In this document: positions 1-10,530 of the stretch, one piece after another
Numbering within the stretch: the stretch's first letter is position 1
How the letters are laid out: the number at the start of each line of letters is the position of its first letter
Source of the DNA: Ectocarpus siliculosus
Lineage: Eukaryota > Sar > Phaeophyceae > Ectocarpales > Ectocarpaceae
NCBI GenBank assembly: GCA_000310025.1
Contig: FN648459.1
Location: 7,031-71,030 of the forward strand
Direction of reading: 5' to 3'
Length of the DNA stretch: 64,000 bases
Made by a program: the position numbers and the translations under genes
Notes under the pieces: generated by a model
What the model saw: only the letters and a program-made list of their open reading frames with translations
Databases searched by the model: none
Told to the model about the DNA's origin: nothing

Positions 1-117
1 GGGCGGCCCCCCCCCGGGCCCGGAAGCGCCAAGAGAGCCGGCAGCGGCAGGGAAAGGACGCCCCCCCCCCCCGCGGACGTAGCCGCCGCGTGCGCCGACG
101 GCCACCGAGCGCCGAGG

Positions 118-412
118 TCAGCACCGAACGGTGGGGCCGGGTTTCGGAGCCCGAGACAGGTAGGAGATCGCACGCCCCCCTGGGGAAGAGCGGTGGGACG
201 TCTGGCCCCACAGAGTCATGAAGGAGGCCCCCTTGGATCCCCCGCTGGCCTTGAACAAGCTCTTGACCGCGTCGCGGTCTGCCTGCATGGTCTCAGGGGC
301 GACGTTGCGGCAGCTCGCGAGGAGCTGCGTGAACCTGCGCAGCACATGGGCGGGGTCGCTCCCCCCGGCGATGAGCTGGTTTCCCCCGCCACAAGAGTTT
401 GTCGAGGATAGT
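118..412 (-). CDS. 3' exon of an unrecognised protein
   Basis: The minus strand is open down to a TGA at 118-120. It reads with protein-like composition, for example SDPAHVLRRFTQLLASC, then ADRDAVKSLFKASGG and MTLWGQTSHRSSPGG. A possible 3' splice site (GAGAGCAG) lies just upstream, so the exon may begin near 412. No family was recognised. It shares the strand of the coding region at 1,719-2,466 and could be the last exon of the same gene, with the tandem repeat at 0.6-1.0 kb in the intron; this is inferred. The plus-strand frames here look like shadows. Exon status rests on composition and the splice-like boundary only. Confidence 0.35.
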
Positions 413-589
413 CTGCTCTCGCGTGAGGCCGCGGGTGGTACATTGATAGATGAACTCGTGCAATACCGGCACAACGCCAAACCAGGACGTGCGTGAGCTG
501 CCACGCGTGTGGCTGGATCTGCGTGGGGTGTGCAGGCAAGCAAACGGAACAGCACCCAGAGGGGGGGGGGGGGCGCGTGCGGTAAGCTC

Positions 590-1015
590 GGCCCTGGCGA
601 GTACGAGGTAGCGTTGGCGGCTAACCCGCGGATGGCCCCTGACGGGAAATTAGACTGCTGTCGTGGCGCGGACGAAACACAGGCTACTGTCGTCGTGCGG
701 ATCGAAACACCCACCCACGCCGCACGGTAGCGTCGGCGGCCAACCCACTGATGGCGTTAGTGGGGGGAGGAAAAAAATGACGACTGTCGTTGCATGGATA
801 AGAAAAAGAGCACCCACCCACACCACACGGTAGCGTCGGCGGCAAACCCACTGATGGCGTTAGTGGGGAGGGGACATACTACTGTTGTTGCGTGGGTAAA
901 ACACCCACCAGCACCGCAGGGTGGCGTCGGCGGCAAACTCACTGATGGCTTTTGTGGGGGGGGGAAGGAAGGATACCGTTGTTAGGCTGATAAAAAAACC
1001 ACCCCACGGCAGCGC
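590..1015. repeat. tandem repeat, about 91-119 bp period, four units
   Basis: A block reading GGTAGCGTCGGCGGC, then AACCCACTGATGGCG and a G run, recurs at about 606, 726, 829 and 920. Each copy is followed by a variable spacer with ACTGTCGTTG-like sequence and CACCCACC. Spacings are roughly 119, 103 and 91 bp. The units are diverged but aligned by eye without difficulty. No coding role is apparent. Confidence 0.75.
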
Positions 1016-1718
1016 CCGCGGCACCCATGACCCCGGAAAAGAACGAAATATGGCAAATAGCGCAACATGACAATCACATTGCAGGGGGCGCAACCATGAT
1101 AGTTCTGACGCAACCAAGAAACCAGCGTACGAGTTTTTACAACACCAGTGTGACGAGGCCGAAATGCATTGTGGCGGAAACGCCCGTGAACCAAGAAGAA
1201 CCCATCACGGAGTATCTTGCTGTGTGCGAACAAAAGGCGAGGGCTGCGGGCCGCGGTCGGCAGAGTCAGCCGGCAAGGGCGGAGATCCTACTGCAATAAA
1301 ACGTGCTCTACGCACCAGGCGCGACCCATGAGCGGCTCGACGCGTCGCGAAGGATCCCTCTGGCAGCCAGGTGGCCGGATAGAGGTCAGAGGAGGGGGGA
1401 AACAGGAAGCGGGTTGACAGGAAGCGGGTTCGCGCACCCGCCTTGACCCGACTACTAAACTTTCGTGTCCACGAAAAAGAGCAGGGAACAAACATAGTTC
1501 TTCTAACATCAGCAAGAACTCATTTTGTCGCGAAGAAGCAAACATGATCTCATCTCGCTGTTGCGAGTCGGCTGGGTACACAGGGCCACGATCTCCTCAT
1601 TGTCTGTGTTCCGCGCGGGAGCGGCCGGCCGCTGGCAGAGCTGCCCCCCCCCCCCCCATGTCCCGCCGGAGCCTCTCGCTGCTCCAGCATGAACGAGCTA
1701 AAAAAGGCGTTGCATCGC
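1016..1718. other. spacer, no gene seen
   Basis: No frame in this stretch has convincing coding character. It has a short direct duplication of GGAAGCGGGTT near 1,405-1,430 and a C12 run near 1,647. If the exon at 118-412 and the coding region at 1,719-2,466 belong together, this is intron sequence. Confidence 0.4.
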
Positions 1719-1768
1719 CTAGAAACCCAACCCATTAAAAGCCGCCGGGCGTTCCTCTCCCTCCTGGC

Positions 1769-1801
<33 letters not shown>

Positions 1802-2466
1802 GCCCCGATCCTCCGTTCCCACGCCCCTCCAGCTCCCTCGCTGTAGGCAGGGTGACGCAGCCTTCCCCGCGCTTGAGGAACCCAGCGCTGTCGGCCAGGC
1901 GGACGATGCACTCCGTCACGACGCGCTTCCCCAGGTGCGCCCAGAACTCCCGCGAGGCATCACCTTCAATGTTGGATAGGCTCGCCACGGGTAAAAGCTG
2001 CATAAACGTTTTCCCCAGGCGGGACAGGCGGGACAGTTGTAGCCAGCGGCACCAGCTGCACGGTCGCTTCCGCCGCAGGGAGGCTACCGAGGTATACCTC
2101 CTTGTCGGGAAGCCACACCCGGTTGGGATTCACGGACGAGACAACGCCGATGCTGGCGCGGTCAAAACACGGCAGATCCTCGATCGACGTTGATGACAGC
2201 ACGACTGTGGCATCAGCAAGGATCGGCGGCGGCGGGAGGGTCGACGCTGCCGCCGGCTGCTTCGCGGCAGGCGCCGAGTCCTGAGGAGGACAGGACCGCG
2301 GCGGCCGCCGGCTAGCCCGGGAAGGCGACGTGGGCGGGCTGGCCGTGGGGAGCGACGACGATAGCGTGTTCGGCATCACGATCGTCTCGAATTTTCTGTC
2401 CTGTACGTCCTTTCGAGAGGTTATTGCTTTTCGAGAGAGAAGTGCCAACGGGGGTACCGATTTCAA
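1719..2466 (-). CDS. hypothetical protein, Ser-homopolymer C-terminus, one frame change
   Basis: Two overlapping minus-strand frames look coding. The first (about 2,466 to 2,030) is Pro/Ala/Ser-rich and then reads SSTSIEDLPCFDRASIG and NPNRVWLPDKEVYLGSL. The second (about 2,030 to 1,719) reads SLSNIEGDASREFWAHLGK and GFLKRGEGCVTLPTAREL, followed by a ten-serine tract encoded by a (CTG)10 microsatellite and a short tail ending at TAG (1,719-1,721). The frame switch near 2,030 has no room for a normal intron, so it is either an indel (decay or a sequence error) or a very short intron. No family was recognised. The Glu-Phe-Trp and GEGC segments look conserved but I cannot name them. Confidence 0.45.
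1771..1800. repeat. (CTG)10 microsatellite
   Basis: Ten uninterrupted CTG triplets. On the minus strand they are AGC codons and encode the serine run of the 1,719-2,466 coding region. Confidence 0.9.
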
Positions 2467-3304
2467 GTAACTTGGGGGGTCCTGCAGCTGGTGGTGTTCG
2501 GTGCCGGAACTGGATTTTCATCTGATTGACTCCCAATATACTGTTGTTCTCGAGTGGTGTGGTGGTGGATTGCTGGACGTACCATGGAGGGCACGATATT
2601 TACCCATCCTTGCTACAATGTCGCACATTCCGTGTGTACTCGTGTAGTTGTCGATTGCCGCCTCAGGCCTCTTGTACGAGCCTACGGTATTGGGCGCACC
2701 CTAGGGGGTGCTGTACGCAGTGTACCCTGCAGCCGGGGAGTGTGCTGGTGCGCTGTTCAACCGCTGTACACAGGGTGCGTTTCCCCGTGTGGTAGGTCTT
2801 TAGCAACACGCATACGCGTTCGCCATCTAGGCGCTGCCAAAGCTGGAGGAATGGGTGGAGTGATATCATCAAGACGCCTTCGCGGCTGTGTCGTATCGTG
2901 CTCTGTAGGCCATTGCTGTATTAACTACTGCTGACTGCTCAGACTTGCACATGTATGTCCTGACCGCAACTAACTATATACTCTGACAGACCTCCGCCAG
3001 TGTACATCTGCTGGACTGCCGTTCTTTCCGACGCGTTATGCAGTGAGGACGCTCCTGGAGCCCTCGCATGGCGTCTGTACATGGTCGGCCTGGTACTACT
3101 ATCCGCCAACGACTCAACCTAGTCACACAACAACTATACTCACACCCGCCAAGACTCCACACAGATACACAACAACAGCAAAAAAACGGACAAAAAATAT
3201 TGAAATTTTCATATATGTATTGTGCCCGTAGTCTACTTTCAAGCAAATTGCCGACCGACGGTCGACGAAGACGTTCTGCGAGAATATAACTTGGGTTATA
3301 ATGG
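2467..3304. other. spacer, no gene seen
   Basis: Short overlapping frames on both strands lack consistent coding character. No splice-bounded exon, repeat or RNA gene was recognised. Confidence 0.4.
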
Positions 3305-3550
3305 CCGGAACCATGCACATCAATAGTGTCTGGCGGCCTTGGTCGGTGGATCGGTTTCTATTCAACAACGCTACATACATATCAGGGTTGTTGCCTTGTG
3401 GGCGATTCACGCATATATACAGCGCATATATACAGAGAGTAGAAATGCCGGAGCCATACACATGAATAGTGTCTGGCGGTCGTGGTCGGTGGACTTGTTT
3501 GTCAACAATGCTCCCTACCAGGGTTGTTGGCGGGCGATTCACGCATAAAT
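3305..3550 (+). repeat. satellite S, two monomers
   Basis: Two head-to-tail copies of an approximately 120-bp unit. Each has GCCGGAACCAT-type sequence, ATAGTGTCTGGCGG, GGTCGGTGGA, AACAATGCTCC or AACAACGCTAC, CAGGGTTGTTG and GGCGATTCACGCAT. The same monomer occurs six times in the opposite orientation at 41.07-41.78 kb, and a fragment lies at about 8.5 kb. Confidence 0.8.
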
Positions 3551-3564
3551 ACAGAGAAGACCAT

Positions 3565-3640
3565 CCTTCCCCGGCCTGCTGGGGTGGGCCCAGGTCCGAA
3601 AGTGGACATAGACCTCAAAAACACCACCACAGACAGTCGC
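3565..3640 (+). repeat. copy 1 of a 75-bp direct repeat
   Basis: Contains CGGCCTGCTGGGGTGGGCC followed by AGTGGACATAGACCTC and an ACACCACC end. A second direct copy sits at 4,672-4,750, about 1.1 kb downstream and just upstream of the LINE. Confidence 0.7.
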
Positions 3641-4671
3641 TCCGCCTTCGATTTCGCTCGGATAGGGGTGAGTGGGTTGGGCAAGTTGCATTTTGGCAGA
3701 CCCGGATGTAGAACGGGTCGGCTATGATCTGATGGATAGCGACTCGTTTCTTTCGGTCGATTACCGAGGGGTCCCGGCGTAGCAACCATTGGTTTCAATA
3801 ACGTGAAACACTCGCTACAATAGTATGCTATGTAGTCATACGTGGTGCAATACTTGTACCAAGGCCATTTTTCTACTCATTTCGCAAACGTGATCGAAAA
3901 AGAGGGTGGTTAAGTCCTTCACGCGTGTGAGCTTGATACACAGGGTGTCACCTCTCCTCTCAGTTAAGGAGATGGTGCGCACATTTGAACATCTTTTGAC
4001 TACTGCTTGTACTGTTGGACACAGCATCCCCTTGCATGCTAACCACGCGACGAAACTAGGACCATCAGCCATACATCGACTCTGGTTGAAGGGCTCAAAT
4101 CGGCGTCACCAAACGAATAAAATCCTAACGTGCCTAAACGTACTATCCGCCAACAAGTAGCCGAGACAACGAGTAAGGGTCGTGTTTTCCTCGGCAAGGT
4201 CCCCTAAAGCTGCGCTACACTCCAGAAACCCGGGTCGTCTGTCGTAGTCCTATCCGCAAACCCCAGCTTTATCGACGGGCCCGGACCTCCACTTCACACG
4301 CCAAGAGTTACTGCTTGCGTTCGATACCATATTGTATCTTGACATGAGCACAGCACCGAACGAGTATTAGGGGTTAGTGCGAAGGTGTACCGATTATGGT
4401 AAAGTCAATCGACGGATACCCTGCGAATTGGGTCTCTCCGCCGGCAGAATTTACCCGCAATCAACTGGGAACGCAGTGCGGGCCAGGACGGGTGATTGGA
4501 TGGAAATGTCATAAGGTTCTTCGTAGGATCGACTCCAAGAGGTGCTCTCAGGACTGACACATATATATTTGTGTCAATGGGAAAATGTCCAAATCAAGAG
4601 AAAAATGTGCGCCCTAGGATATTTCAAGCAGCGTCCTGCCGAGGCCATATATATGCGAAGAAGGTGATTCT
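3641..4671. other. spacer, no gene seen
   Basis: A relatively AT-balanced stretch with short random-looking frames. It sits between the two copies of the 75-bp direct repeat and could be an element bounded by them, but I see no coding core. Confidence 0.35.
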
Positions 4672-4750
4672 CCTCCCCCCCGGCCTGCCCCCCTCCCTGC
4701 TGGGGTGGGCCGAGGTCAGTGAGTGGACTTAGACCTCGAAACACCACCCA
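4672..4750 (+). repeat. copy 2 of a 75-bp direct repeat
   Basis: Matches 3,565-3,640: CTGCTGGGGTGGGCCGAGG then AGTGGACTTAGACCTC and ACACCACC. It abuts the presumed 5' end of the non-LTR retrotransposon. Confidence 0.7.
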
Positions 4751-5189
4751 GCAAACGAGGGATACACAGTCCCTAGCACTGATCAGAAGGGAATCCTGAG
4801 TTTGGCGGCCAGGAACTGCCGCTATCGTAAGATCGGGGTAGCTTGCGACCTAGCCGACTTGGGTATAGCTGCAAGTGAGACTGAATCCAGACGCCCCGGC
4901 TTGGACACCGGGGCCAAGCAGCAGCAGAGAGCACGGTGTACACCGTGGGGGAATGCACCAGAGACGGGAAAGTAGAGGGTCCAGCGCTGGAGGGCCGCAC
5001 CACGCCGGGACAAGACAACTCGATGGGCCAAAAGGCAAGCACCGGGGTAACTTTTACAGTAGCCCGAGAGCCCGCAAAAAAACAAAAGAACGACAAAAAA
5101 AAGAGGGGACGGAGGAAGAAAAGGAGGGGACGGGCGAAGCGTGAGCTGGCTAAGAGAGCAGCACGCACCGCCCGAGAGAGACAGCAGGG

Positions 5190-5937
5190 TCGAATTCTTA
5201 GGGTAGCAACCTGTGCGGACTCTGGCTGCGGGAAGAACAGGCGGGCGAGCCTACAGTATCCTACGAGTCAGCGAAGCAAGATGTATCGGTGGTAGGGCTG
5301 CAGGAAATCAGGAGGTCAGGTCACACGGAGTTCGCGGCAGCGAGGTTCCGAGTGTTCTGCTGTGGTACGGAGAAGTGTAGTGTCCATCGTGTGGGAGTAG
5401 CGAGTCACTGTGTAAGACCTCCATTTTCACCACGAACTATGTCGATGAACGCCTCATGGCCATGAGGTTGAGATGACGGGCCACCAAGGAGCTGTGAACT
5501 TCGTTGCTGCGTACGCCCCGACCGAGGTCTCCGCCGACGACAGCAAGACAGAGTTCTGGGGGAAACCTGACAGTCTCGTGCGGAGGATTCCCTCCAAAGA
5601 GTGCGTGTATTTCGTGATAGACGCTAATGGTCGGAACGGAGAGAGGATGGATGGGGAGGACGAGGGAGTCATGGGGATGCATGGGCGTGATGAGCTGATC
5701 GAGAATGGCCGACTTCTGCTGACCTTTGCAACGGACAACAAGCTAGCACTCGCGAACACTTTCGTCAAGACACGCAAGGGCGGAATATGGCACACATACA
5801 ACAGTGCGTCAGGAACCGGCCGCAGGCGCATAGACTACATCCTAACGCGGCAGGTACACCGCGGCCGAGTGTCTAACACGTTGTTATCCACCAGCCCGTA
5901 TACCCAGTCAAGGCGGACTCAGATCACGACATGGTGA
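5190..5937 (+). pseudogene. LINE endonuclease (EEP family), frameshifted
   Basis: Endonuclease/exonuclease/phosphatase fold of a LINE, which nicks target DNA for target-primed reverse transcription. Motifs in order: a strand reading RILRVAT (about 5,190), VVGLQEIRRSG with the metal-binding Glu (about 5,300), NFVAAYAPTEVSADD (about 5,500), VIDANGRNGE in the place of the usual GDFN (about 5,620), NTFVKTRKGGIWHTY, RRRIDYILTRQ (about 5,830), and SDHDMV with the catalytic His region (about 5,925). The pieces lie in different frames with at least two shifts (near 5,400-5,470 and 5,880-5,920), so no intact protein is made. Confidence 0.8.
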
Positions 5938-6659
5938 TAGCCACCGTCTACCTCGGTGGCAGGCTTGCTCACAACCGAGCAGTCCTGACCAAACCGAAAC
6001 AGAAGCAGTTCAACCGACGGGAACTGCAGGTCGAAGCAACACGATGGGCGGTGAATGCGCGGTTCCTCCTCAACCGCGACCAACGGCAGGGGGGCCGAGC
6101 GACCACCACCTCGGAGAAGGCGACCGAGTTCACCAATGCTCTCCTCGAAGCGGCGAGGGCAATATGACGCACGCAGGAATGGTGTGAGACCCCTGAGACA
6201 AGAGCAGCATTGCAGGAGGCCCTGACCAAACGGCGGGAAGCGCGCCGAGCGATGAAGGACCAAGTTGAACACAACATCGTGGAGGGCCCTCAAAGCAGCG
6301 TGTAAGGGAGTGGCCGCAGCAGTCGAAACGGGCATATATGCCCACTGGACAGATATGTGACGGAATGAGATGCCTCTACCCACACGTCAAGAGATCAGTG
6401 GGGCTCAGTGGGAGATAAGTGGGAGGACAGCAGCCCGTTGCGGACGAGAATGGCGTGCTGCTCGGGAGAAAAAACGACATCCTCCAGTGATGGGCGAGAT
6501 TCTTCGGCACCCTCGTCAATACCAAGCCCCCCACCCTGAACCCAGACATCATCGAACAAGTGACGCAGCGACCGGCGACACGTGCCACTCGACGGTTAAG
6601 ACAACAACAACACCGCCCCCACCGCCGCCACCGCTGACCATCTAGGCAGCAGAGCAGAG

Positions 6660-7515
6660 GTACGCCCAGACGACTGAATTCCGGTACCTCGGTGGCGTCG
6701 TCAACGAACATGACGACCTCTCCCGGGAGATAAATTACCGGAGCAGAACAGCGTGGGCATGCGTCAGGAGATATGGCCAGAAGCTCTTCGACAGGCCGAG
6801 GGCACCGTTCGGACTCAAGACGCGCGTGCCCCAGGCCGAGGCGATGGAGACACTGCTGCACGGCTGCATGACATGGGCCCCACGTCAAGATCAATACCGG
6901 ACGTTGTGGGCGATACATCACCACCTGCTTTTGCGAGTTATCGGTTACCATCGCAAGAAGGGCAGCTACCGGCAGCTTCACTACGCCCAGACCCTGAATA
7001 GGGTAGGGTGCCAGAGCGTGGAAGCTACTGTCCGGCAACGGCGCCTGCTGTTCGCGGGAGCACTGGCAAGGAAACCAGACGGACGACTCCCGAAAGGGTT
7101 GATGCTTGGCGACCTGGTGGGAGGAGACGGCCCAGGCAGGGGGAAACCGGAGCTAACCTGGCAGATGTGCCTGAAGCACGACCTCAAGATGTTCGAAGCA
7201 GAGCACGGATCTACGGACGCCGAGCCATGCCTCTTCGGAGTCGCAGCAGCAACTTGGGTGAAGGCAGCGAAGGTGGACCGGGGGGTACCGCGGCATACAG
7301 GGGTACTGCAGGGAGCTAAGAGGTTCATGACCTCCTGGCACAAGAAGGAAGAGAAGGCTAGCCGACAACGAGCACTCAAACGAAACAAATCCCGCAACAC
7401 GGACACGGCTATATCCACGGGGGCGGGAGGGGTACAGCAGGCTCATGAGACGGCCAGGGAAGACGGGGAACGCGAAGAGGCGGACCGAGTGGCGCGAAAT
7501 ACTGTCCCGCTTTGA
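6660..7515 (+). pseudogene. LINE ORF2 C-terminal (post-RT) region
   Basis: The reading frame continues from FRYLGGVVNEHDDLSREI, typical of the segment just after the RT thumb in LINEs, through LLHGCMTWAPRQDQYRTLW, LLLRVIGYHRKKGSY and RQRRLLFAGALARKPDGRL to a stop at 7,513-7,515. The last 229 codons (from about 6,826) are open. It lacks any RT catalytic residues because the core is deleted upstream, so it is non-functional. Confidence 0.8.
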
Positions 7516-7551
7516 ATCCCTTACTTGACTTAATCCCCCCCCCCCCCCCCC

Positions 7552-8344
7552 GGTAAGCGTAACGATGTTTGTTTGCCATCGGGGTTGGGTTTTCGTCGCT
7601 TGGCAGCGACGTTGTCAAACAAGCCGATCACTTCGTGAGCTCGGCAACCAGGTTACCGCTTTTTTTTTTGCCTGTTTTTTTTTTTTTTGCGGTAACCATG
7701 AATGGTGGTCGAGTAGATTATGTTGTGCGGGGTCGAGAACCCTCACGCCGCGCAAAGGGGATAATCGCACGTTGTGTTAAGTTGGTCAAGCACCCTCGAG
7801 GCAGTTACACAGGGCTTTCAACTGGCTCTGAAAGTGAAAGCACCTGAAAATAAATTAAGTCATACGCAGCTGTCATCCGTAAGCAAGGAAGTAAGCACAA
7901 TATGCCGAACACCCTTAGCAGGATGCAGCGCACCCTTCATGCGACTCGCCAAAAACCTCACGGTGCTTCGCGCTTGGTGATGTGAGTGCCTGGTCCGGTG
8001 AGAACCCGGCGTGCTCCGTCCCGGCTTTGTAGGGATGCGAGGTCAATGGTCTAACGACTACGGCATGCACGACTATGAGTACCCCCCCCCCCCCCCCCCC
8101 GACACTGCACCATTTCATCCACCCCCCGCGAAAGAAGACGTGCATTTTCTGGCTCGGGGGGCCCGCTTTGGGTTGGGTTGTTTTGGGCCGGCCTGGTTTA
8201 CCCCGGTTGTTTCTTTGGTTGGTGGTTTTCTCTGTCTGTGTCTTTCTCCTTCTCCCTTCTCTCCATCTGCTCTCCTTTTCTTCATTTTCTTTCGTATTCC
8301 GCAGAGCGTGCAGAGACGAGCGGAATGGCCTAGACTACCTATCG
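7552..8344. other. spacer with homopolymers and a short dispersed repeat
   Basis: Holds T-rich tracts near 7,660-7,690 and a C18 run near 8,084-8,100. That run follows a dispersed repeat (7,988-8,085) that recurs at 22.2 and 57.1 kb. A pyrimidine-rich stretch lies at 8,225-8,300. No gene was recognised. Confidence 0.5.
7988..8100 (+). repeat. dispersed repeat B ending in a C run
   Basis: GGTCCGGTGAGAACCCGGC, then TTTGTAGGGATGCGAGGTCA, then ACTACGGCATGCACGACTAT, followed by a long C run. Related copies with the same order lie at 57,115-57,200 (plus) and at 22,235-22,310 (minus). Confidence 0.75.
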
Positions 8345-8540
8345 TTGACTACTATTGGCTTGCGGACCCTTCGCGTCCACTACATTCGTAAACCTGTGAC
8401 CACGGGAATTGACCCCGTCAAGTGTTAGACTATGTTGTACGGACACAAGAAGGTACTGGACAGAGGGAATGGAACGGTTTAATGTGAAGAAAACAACAAC
8501 ATACATGCCAGAACCATACTCATCAATATTGTGGCGGCCG
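8345..8540 (-). repeat. dispersed repeat A, copy 1
   Basis: Read on the minus strand it carries TCCGTAC, ACACTTGACGGGGTCAAT and CGTGGTCACAGG, then GGACGCGAAGGGTCCGC. Other copies are at 12.13, 18.2, 32.3 and 38.2 kb. Next to it is a fragment of satellite S (GCCAGAACCATACTCATCAA). Confidence 0.75.
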
Positions 8541-9267
8541 TGGGACACGAAAAATAAAAAAGAGAAGAAAAAATAAACGGTGTTTTTACCCCCTCGTGGA
8601 CGATTGACTATCACGAACGAATGGGTAAGGCACAATTTGCAATACACTTGCACCCAACCACAACCCACCATCGCACCTCTCCTCTTATCATTCCTCTGCT
8701 GGTAACAGCGGCAAGATTCAACACAGATCCCGAAACCCTACGTTTTCAGGTATGATGGTCGCAACACGCTGCGAGCATGCTGCCTACCATGCACAGCAGT
8801 AGACTATTGTCCTCCTTTCTGAGGTTGGCTACTTTTCTCTATGATGTTAGGTGGTTCTTTTCCAGCAGATGTTTGGGATGGGCTCAGATATCGCATAACT
8901 ACGGGGGTCGACATCCCCCTGGGTCACTGCCCACGACGATGATCGGTGTTGCCACTTAGCTGTAACTAAGAACGAGTGTGTTTTTGAAAACGATTCGCGT
9001 GCACCTGACAAGGCTCAAAAACTGTGCGTTGAGTGTTGGTTGGTTGAGTGGGCACTGTTGTTATCGCTGGTTTCCTGTCGAAACAAGGCGACAAAGTTAA
9101 CATGTGGTAGTTGTCCGTCATGGTCTATGCTGTCACTCATTTTACTCGGGACCTCCCACGACCGTTGTATGTGGTGGGTAATATTGCAAACTTCGTGTTG
9201 TGGAAAGCATCTTCCAATCATGTTATATATACACGGGCTCCGGACTTCGGGCCCAGCGCCCTCGTCC
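8541..9267. other. spacer, no gene seen
   Basis: AT-richer sequence with short frames on both strands. No domain, repeat or RNA gene was recognised. The presumed helicase half of the neighbouring Helitron would lie here if present, but no helicase motif is visible. Confidence 0.4.
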
Positions 9268-10530
9268 TCAGTAGTAGGCATACAGGGAAGGTGTGAAGGC
9301 TGTGCACTGCATACCAAGGGTGACCGAATGAACGGTGTGAAGGTGTTCGCGTTTTATTTGAGAAATGTGCCGTTCCCGGTGAAACATGAAGCCAATAGAG
9401 TCGCGTGTACGTGAATTTTTGTCTAGCTTCGCCCAGTGAGAACGAAAAAGAGATTTAGCTACGGTCGCCTCTCTTTTCTTGCGCCGGTAAGAACGTAGCC
9501 GTGAAGCATTAGCATCGGAAACTGAAGACTTTGGCACGCTGCACTCCACAGGGGCAGGAACCTAGGCTTGTCGTCCGGACTGTCACGTGGATAGGTTACT
9601 ACACGCGATCCGCTGTTTTCCTGACCTGATGTGAAGACTAAAGCTGCAATTTCCGGTGCTGAAACGTTTTCACCTACAACGGGTCCGTCGTTTGTTCGAC
9701 TTACTTCAGCAAACTCAATGTACGCAGGGTCCGCGGATTCAGCGTGGTGGGCGTTAGGTTGATTAATAATGCTTTGTACAGCAGATAGATCGGTATTGTT
9801 GTGCCCACGGAATGTTGTTGTGCACATGCGCTCGTAAAATTGCCGCGATGTTTGCGTCTAATTTAAGAGATGAAATGTTCTGTGTGAATTCAGAATCGCA
9901 TATCTAAAACCTCGAGTTGTTCGACACGGAATAATTCTCATAATGAATGTTGTTGGAGGTCGAATATGCGGTGGTAAGCACGTCCATGCAAGGCGAGCAT
10001 TGAAGGGGCTGGCGGTTCAGTCCATGTCTTTTTTTTAATATCACCTGCGCCTAATGCGGTAAATCCGAAAAGCCCGTTGTACCTTCTTTGAGCAGAAATG
10101 AATTGAGTAGTTTCAAACAGCGCCATAAGATGGTGGGGGATAGATTTGAGAGGATGGATACACGACTTGCCTTTGTTACAACGATTTAATATTTTTCTTT
10201 TTCCAAAGTTGAGCATTGTGGATCATCCAAATCCGTGTGTTTTAGCTCGAAAGGCGTGCCGATTGCGAGTCAATGTCTTGCACTCGAAGGCTTATTTGGT
10301 TATTAGCATCACCGCGATGGCTGTCTAGACTCGGTGCCGGTAACCTTGGTGCACGATTCCTCATTTGGCTAAATGTTGACGTATCATATCGAGTTCAGGG
10401 TCTGAGTCGTGTGGTGTGCTATTGTTTGCATTGCGACGTCGACGTTCCGTTAAGATTCCGGCACGTCTTCGTCTGCGAGATCTTGCTAGTTCTGCGTGTT
10501 ACGCGTTATCCGCATACGGTGACGTGCTTG
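9268..10530 (-). pseudogene. Helitron Rep/helicase N-terminal region, frameshifted remnant
   Basis: Pieces of the Helitron-like N-terminal domain occur in family order on the minus strand. A basic start reads RNANNSTPHDSDPELDM (about 10,430). Next are NKGKSCIHPLKSIPHHLMAL, RRYNGLFGFTALGAG and MLALHGRAYHRI (10,200-9,950), matching the usual GKV-x-LPPLK, YN-x-F-x-TSLG and G-x-YHRIG blocks. Then come LDANIAAILRAHVHNNIPW (about 9,850), and SRTNDGPVVGENVSAPEIAAL, RVVTYPRDSPDDKPRFLPLW and LQFPMLML (9,750-9,540). At least three frame changes and in-frame stops separate them. Neither the HUH Rep motif nor helicase motifs were found, so this is a truncated dead copy. Family assignment is from memory of Helitron proteins. 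Confidence 0.65.

Larger units (their letters stand above)
4770..7551 (+). mobile_element. decayed non-LTR (LINE-type) retrotransposon, RT core deleted
   Basis: The order is a presumed 5' leader with a Lys/Arg-rich frame (4,936-5,295), an apurinic-type endonuclease domain (about 5,190-5,940), a linker, and the post-RT region (6,660-7,515). The catalytic RT palm is missing: linker sequence reading FFGTLVNTKPPTLNPDII (about 6,500) is followed within 200 bp by the post-RT motif FRYLGGVV. Frameshifts break the endonuclease. The sequence ends shortly after the ORF stop in CTTGACTTAAT plus a C16 run, which may be the tail. The architecture follows endonuclease plus RT LINEs. The clade cannot be set without the RT core. 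The 5' boundary is approximate. Confidence 0.75.

Noticed and set aside
1-72. C/G homopolymers here and at many sites as regulatory elements
   Set aside because: They occur throughout the window in repeats, introns and spacer, and have no consistent relation to gene starts.
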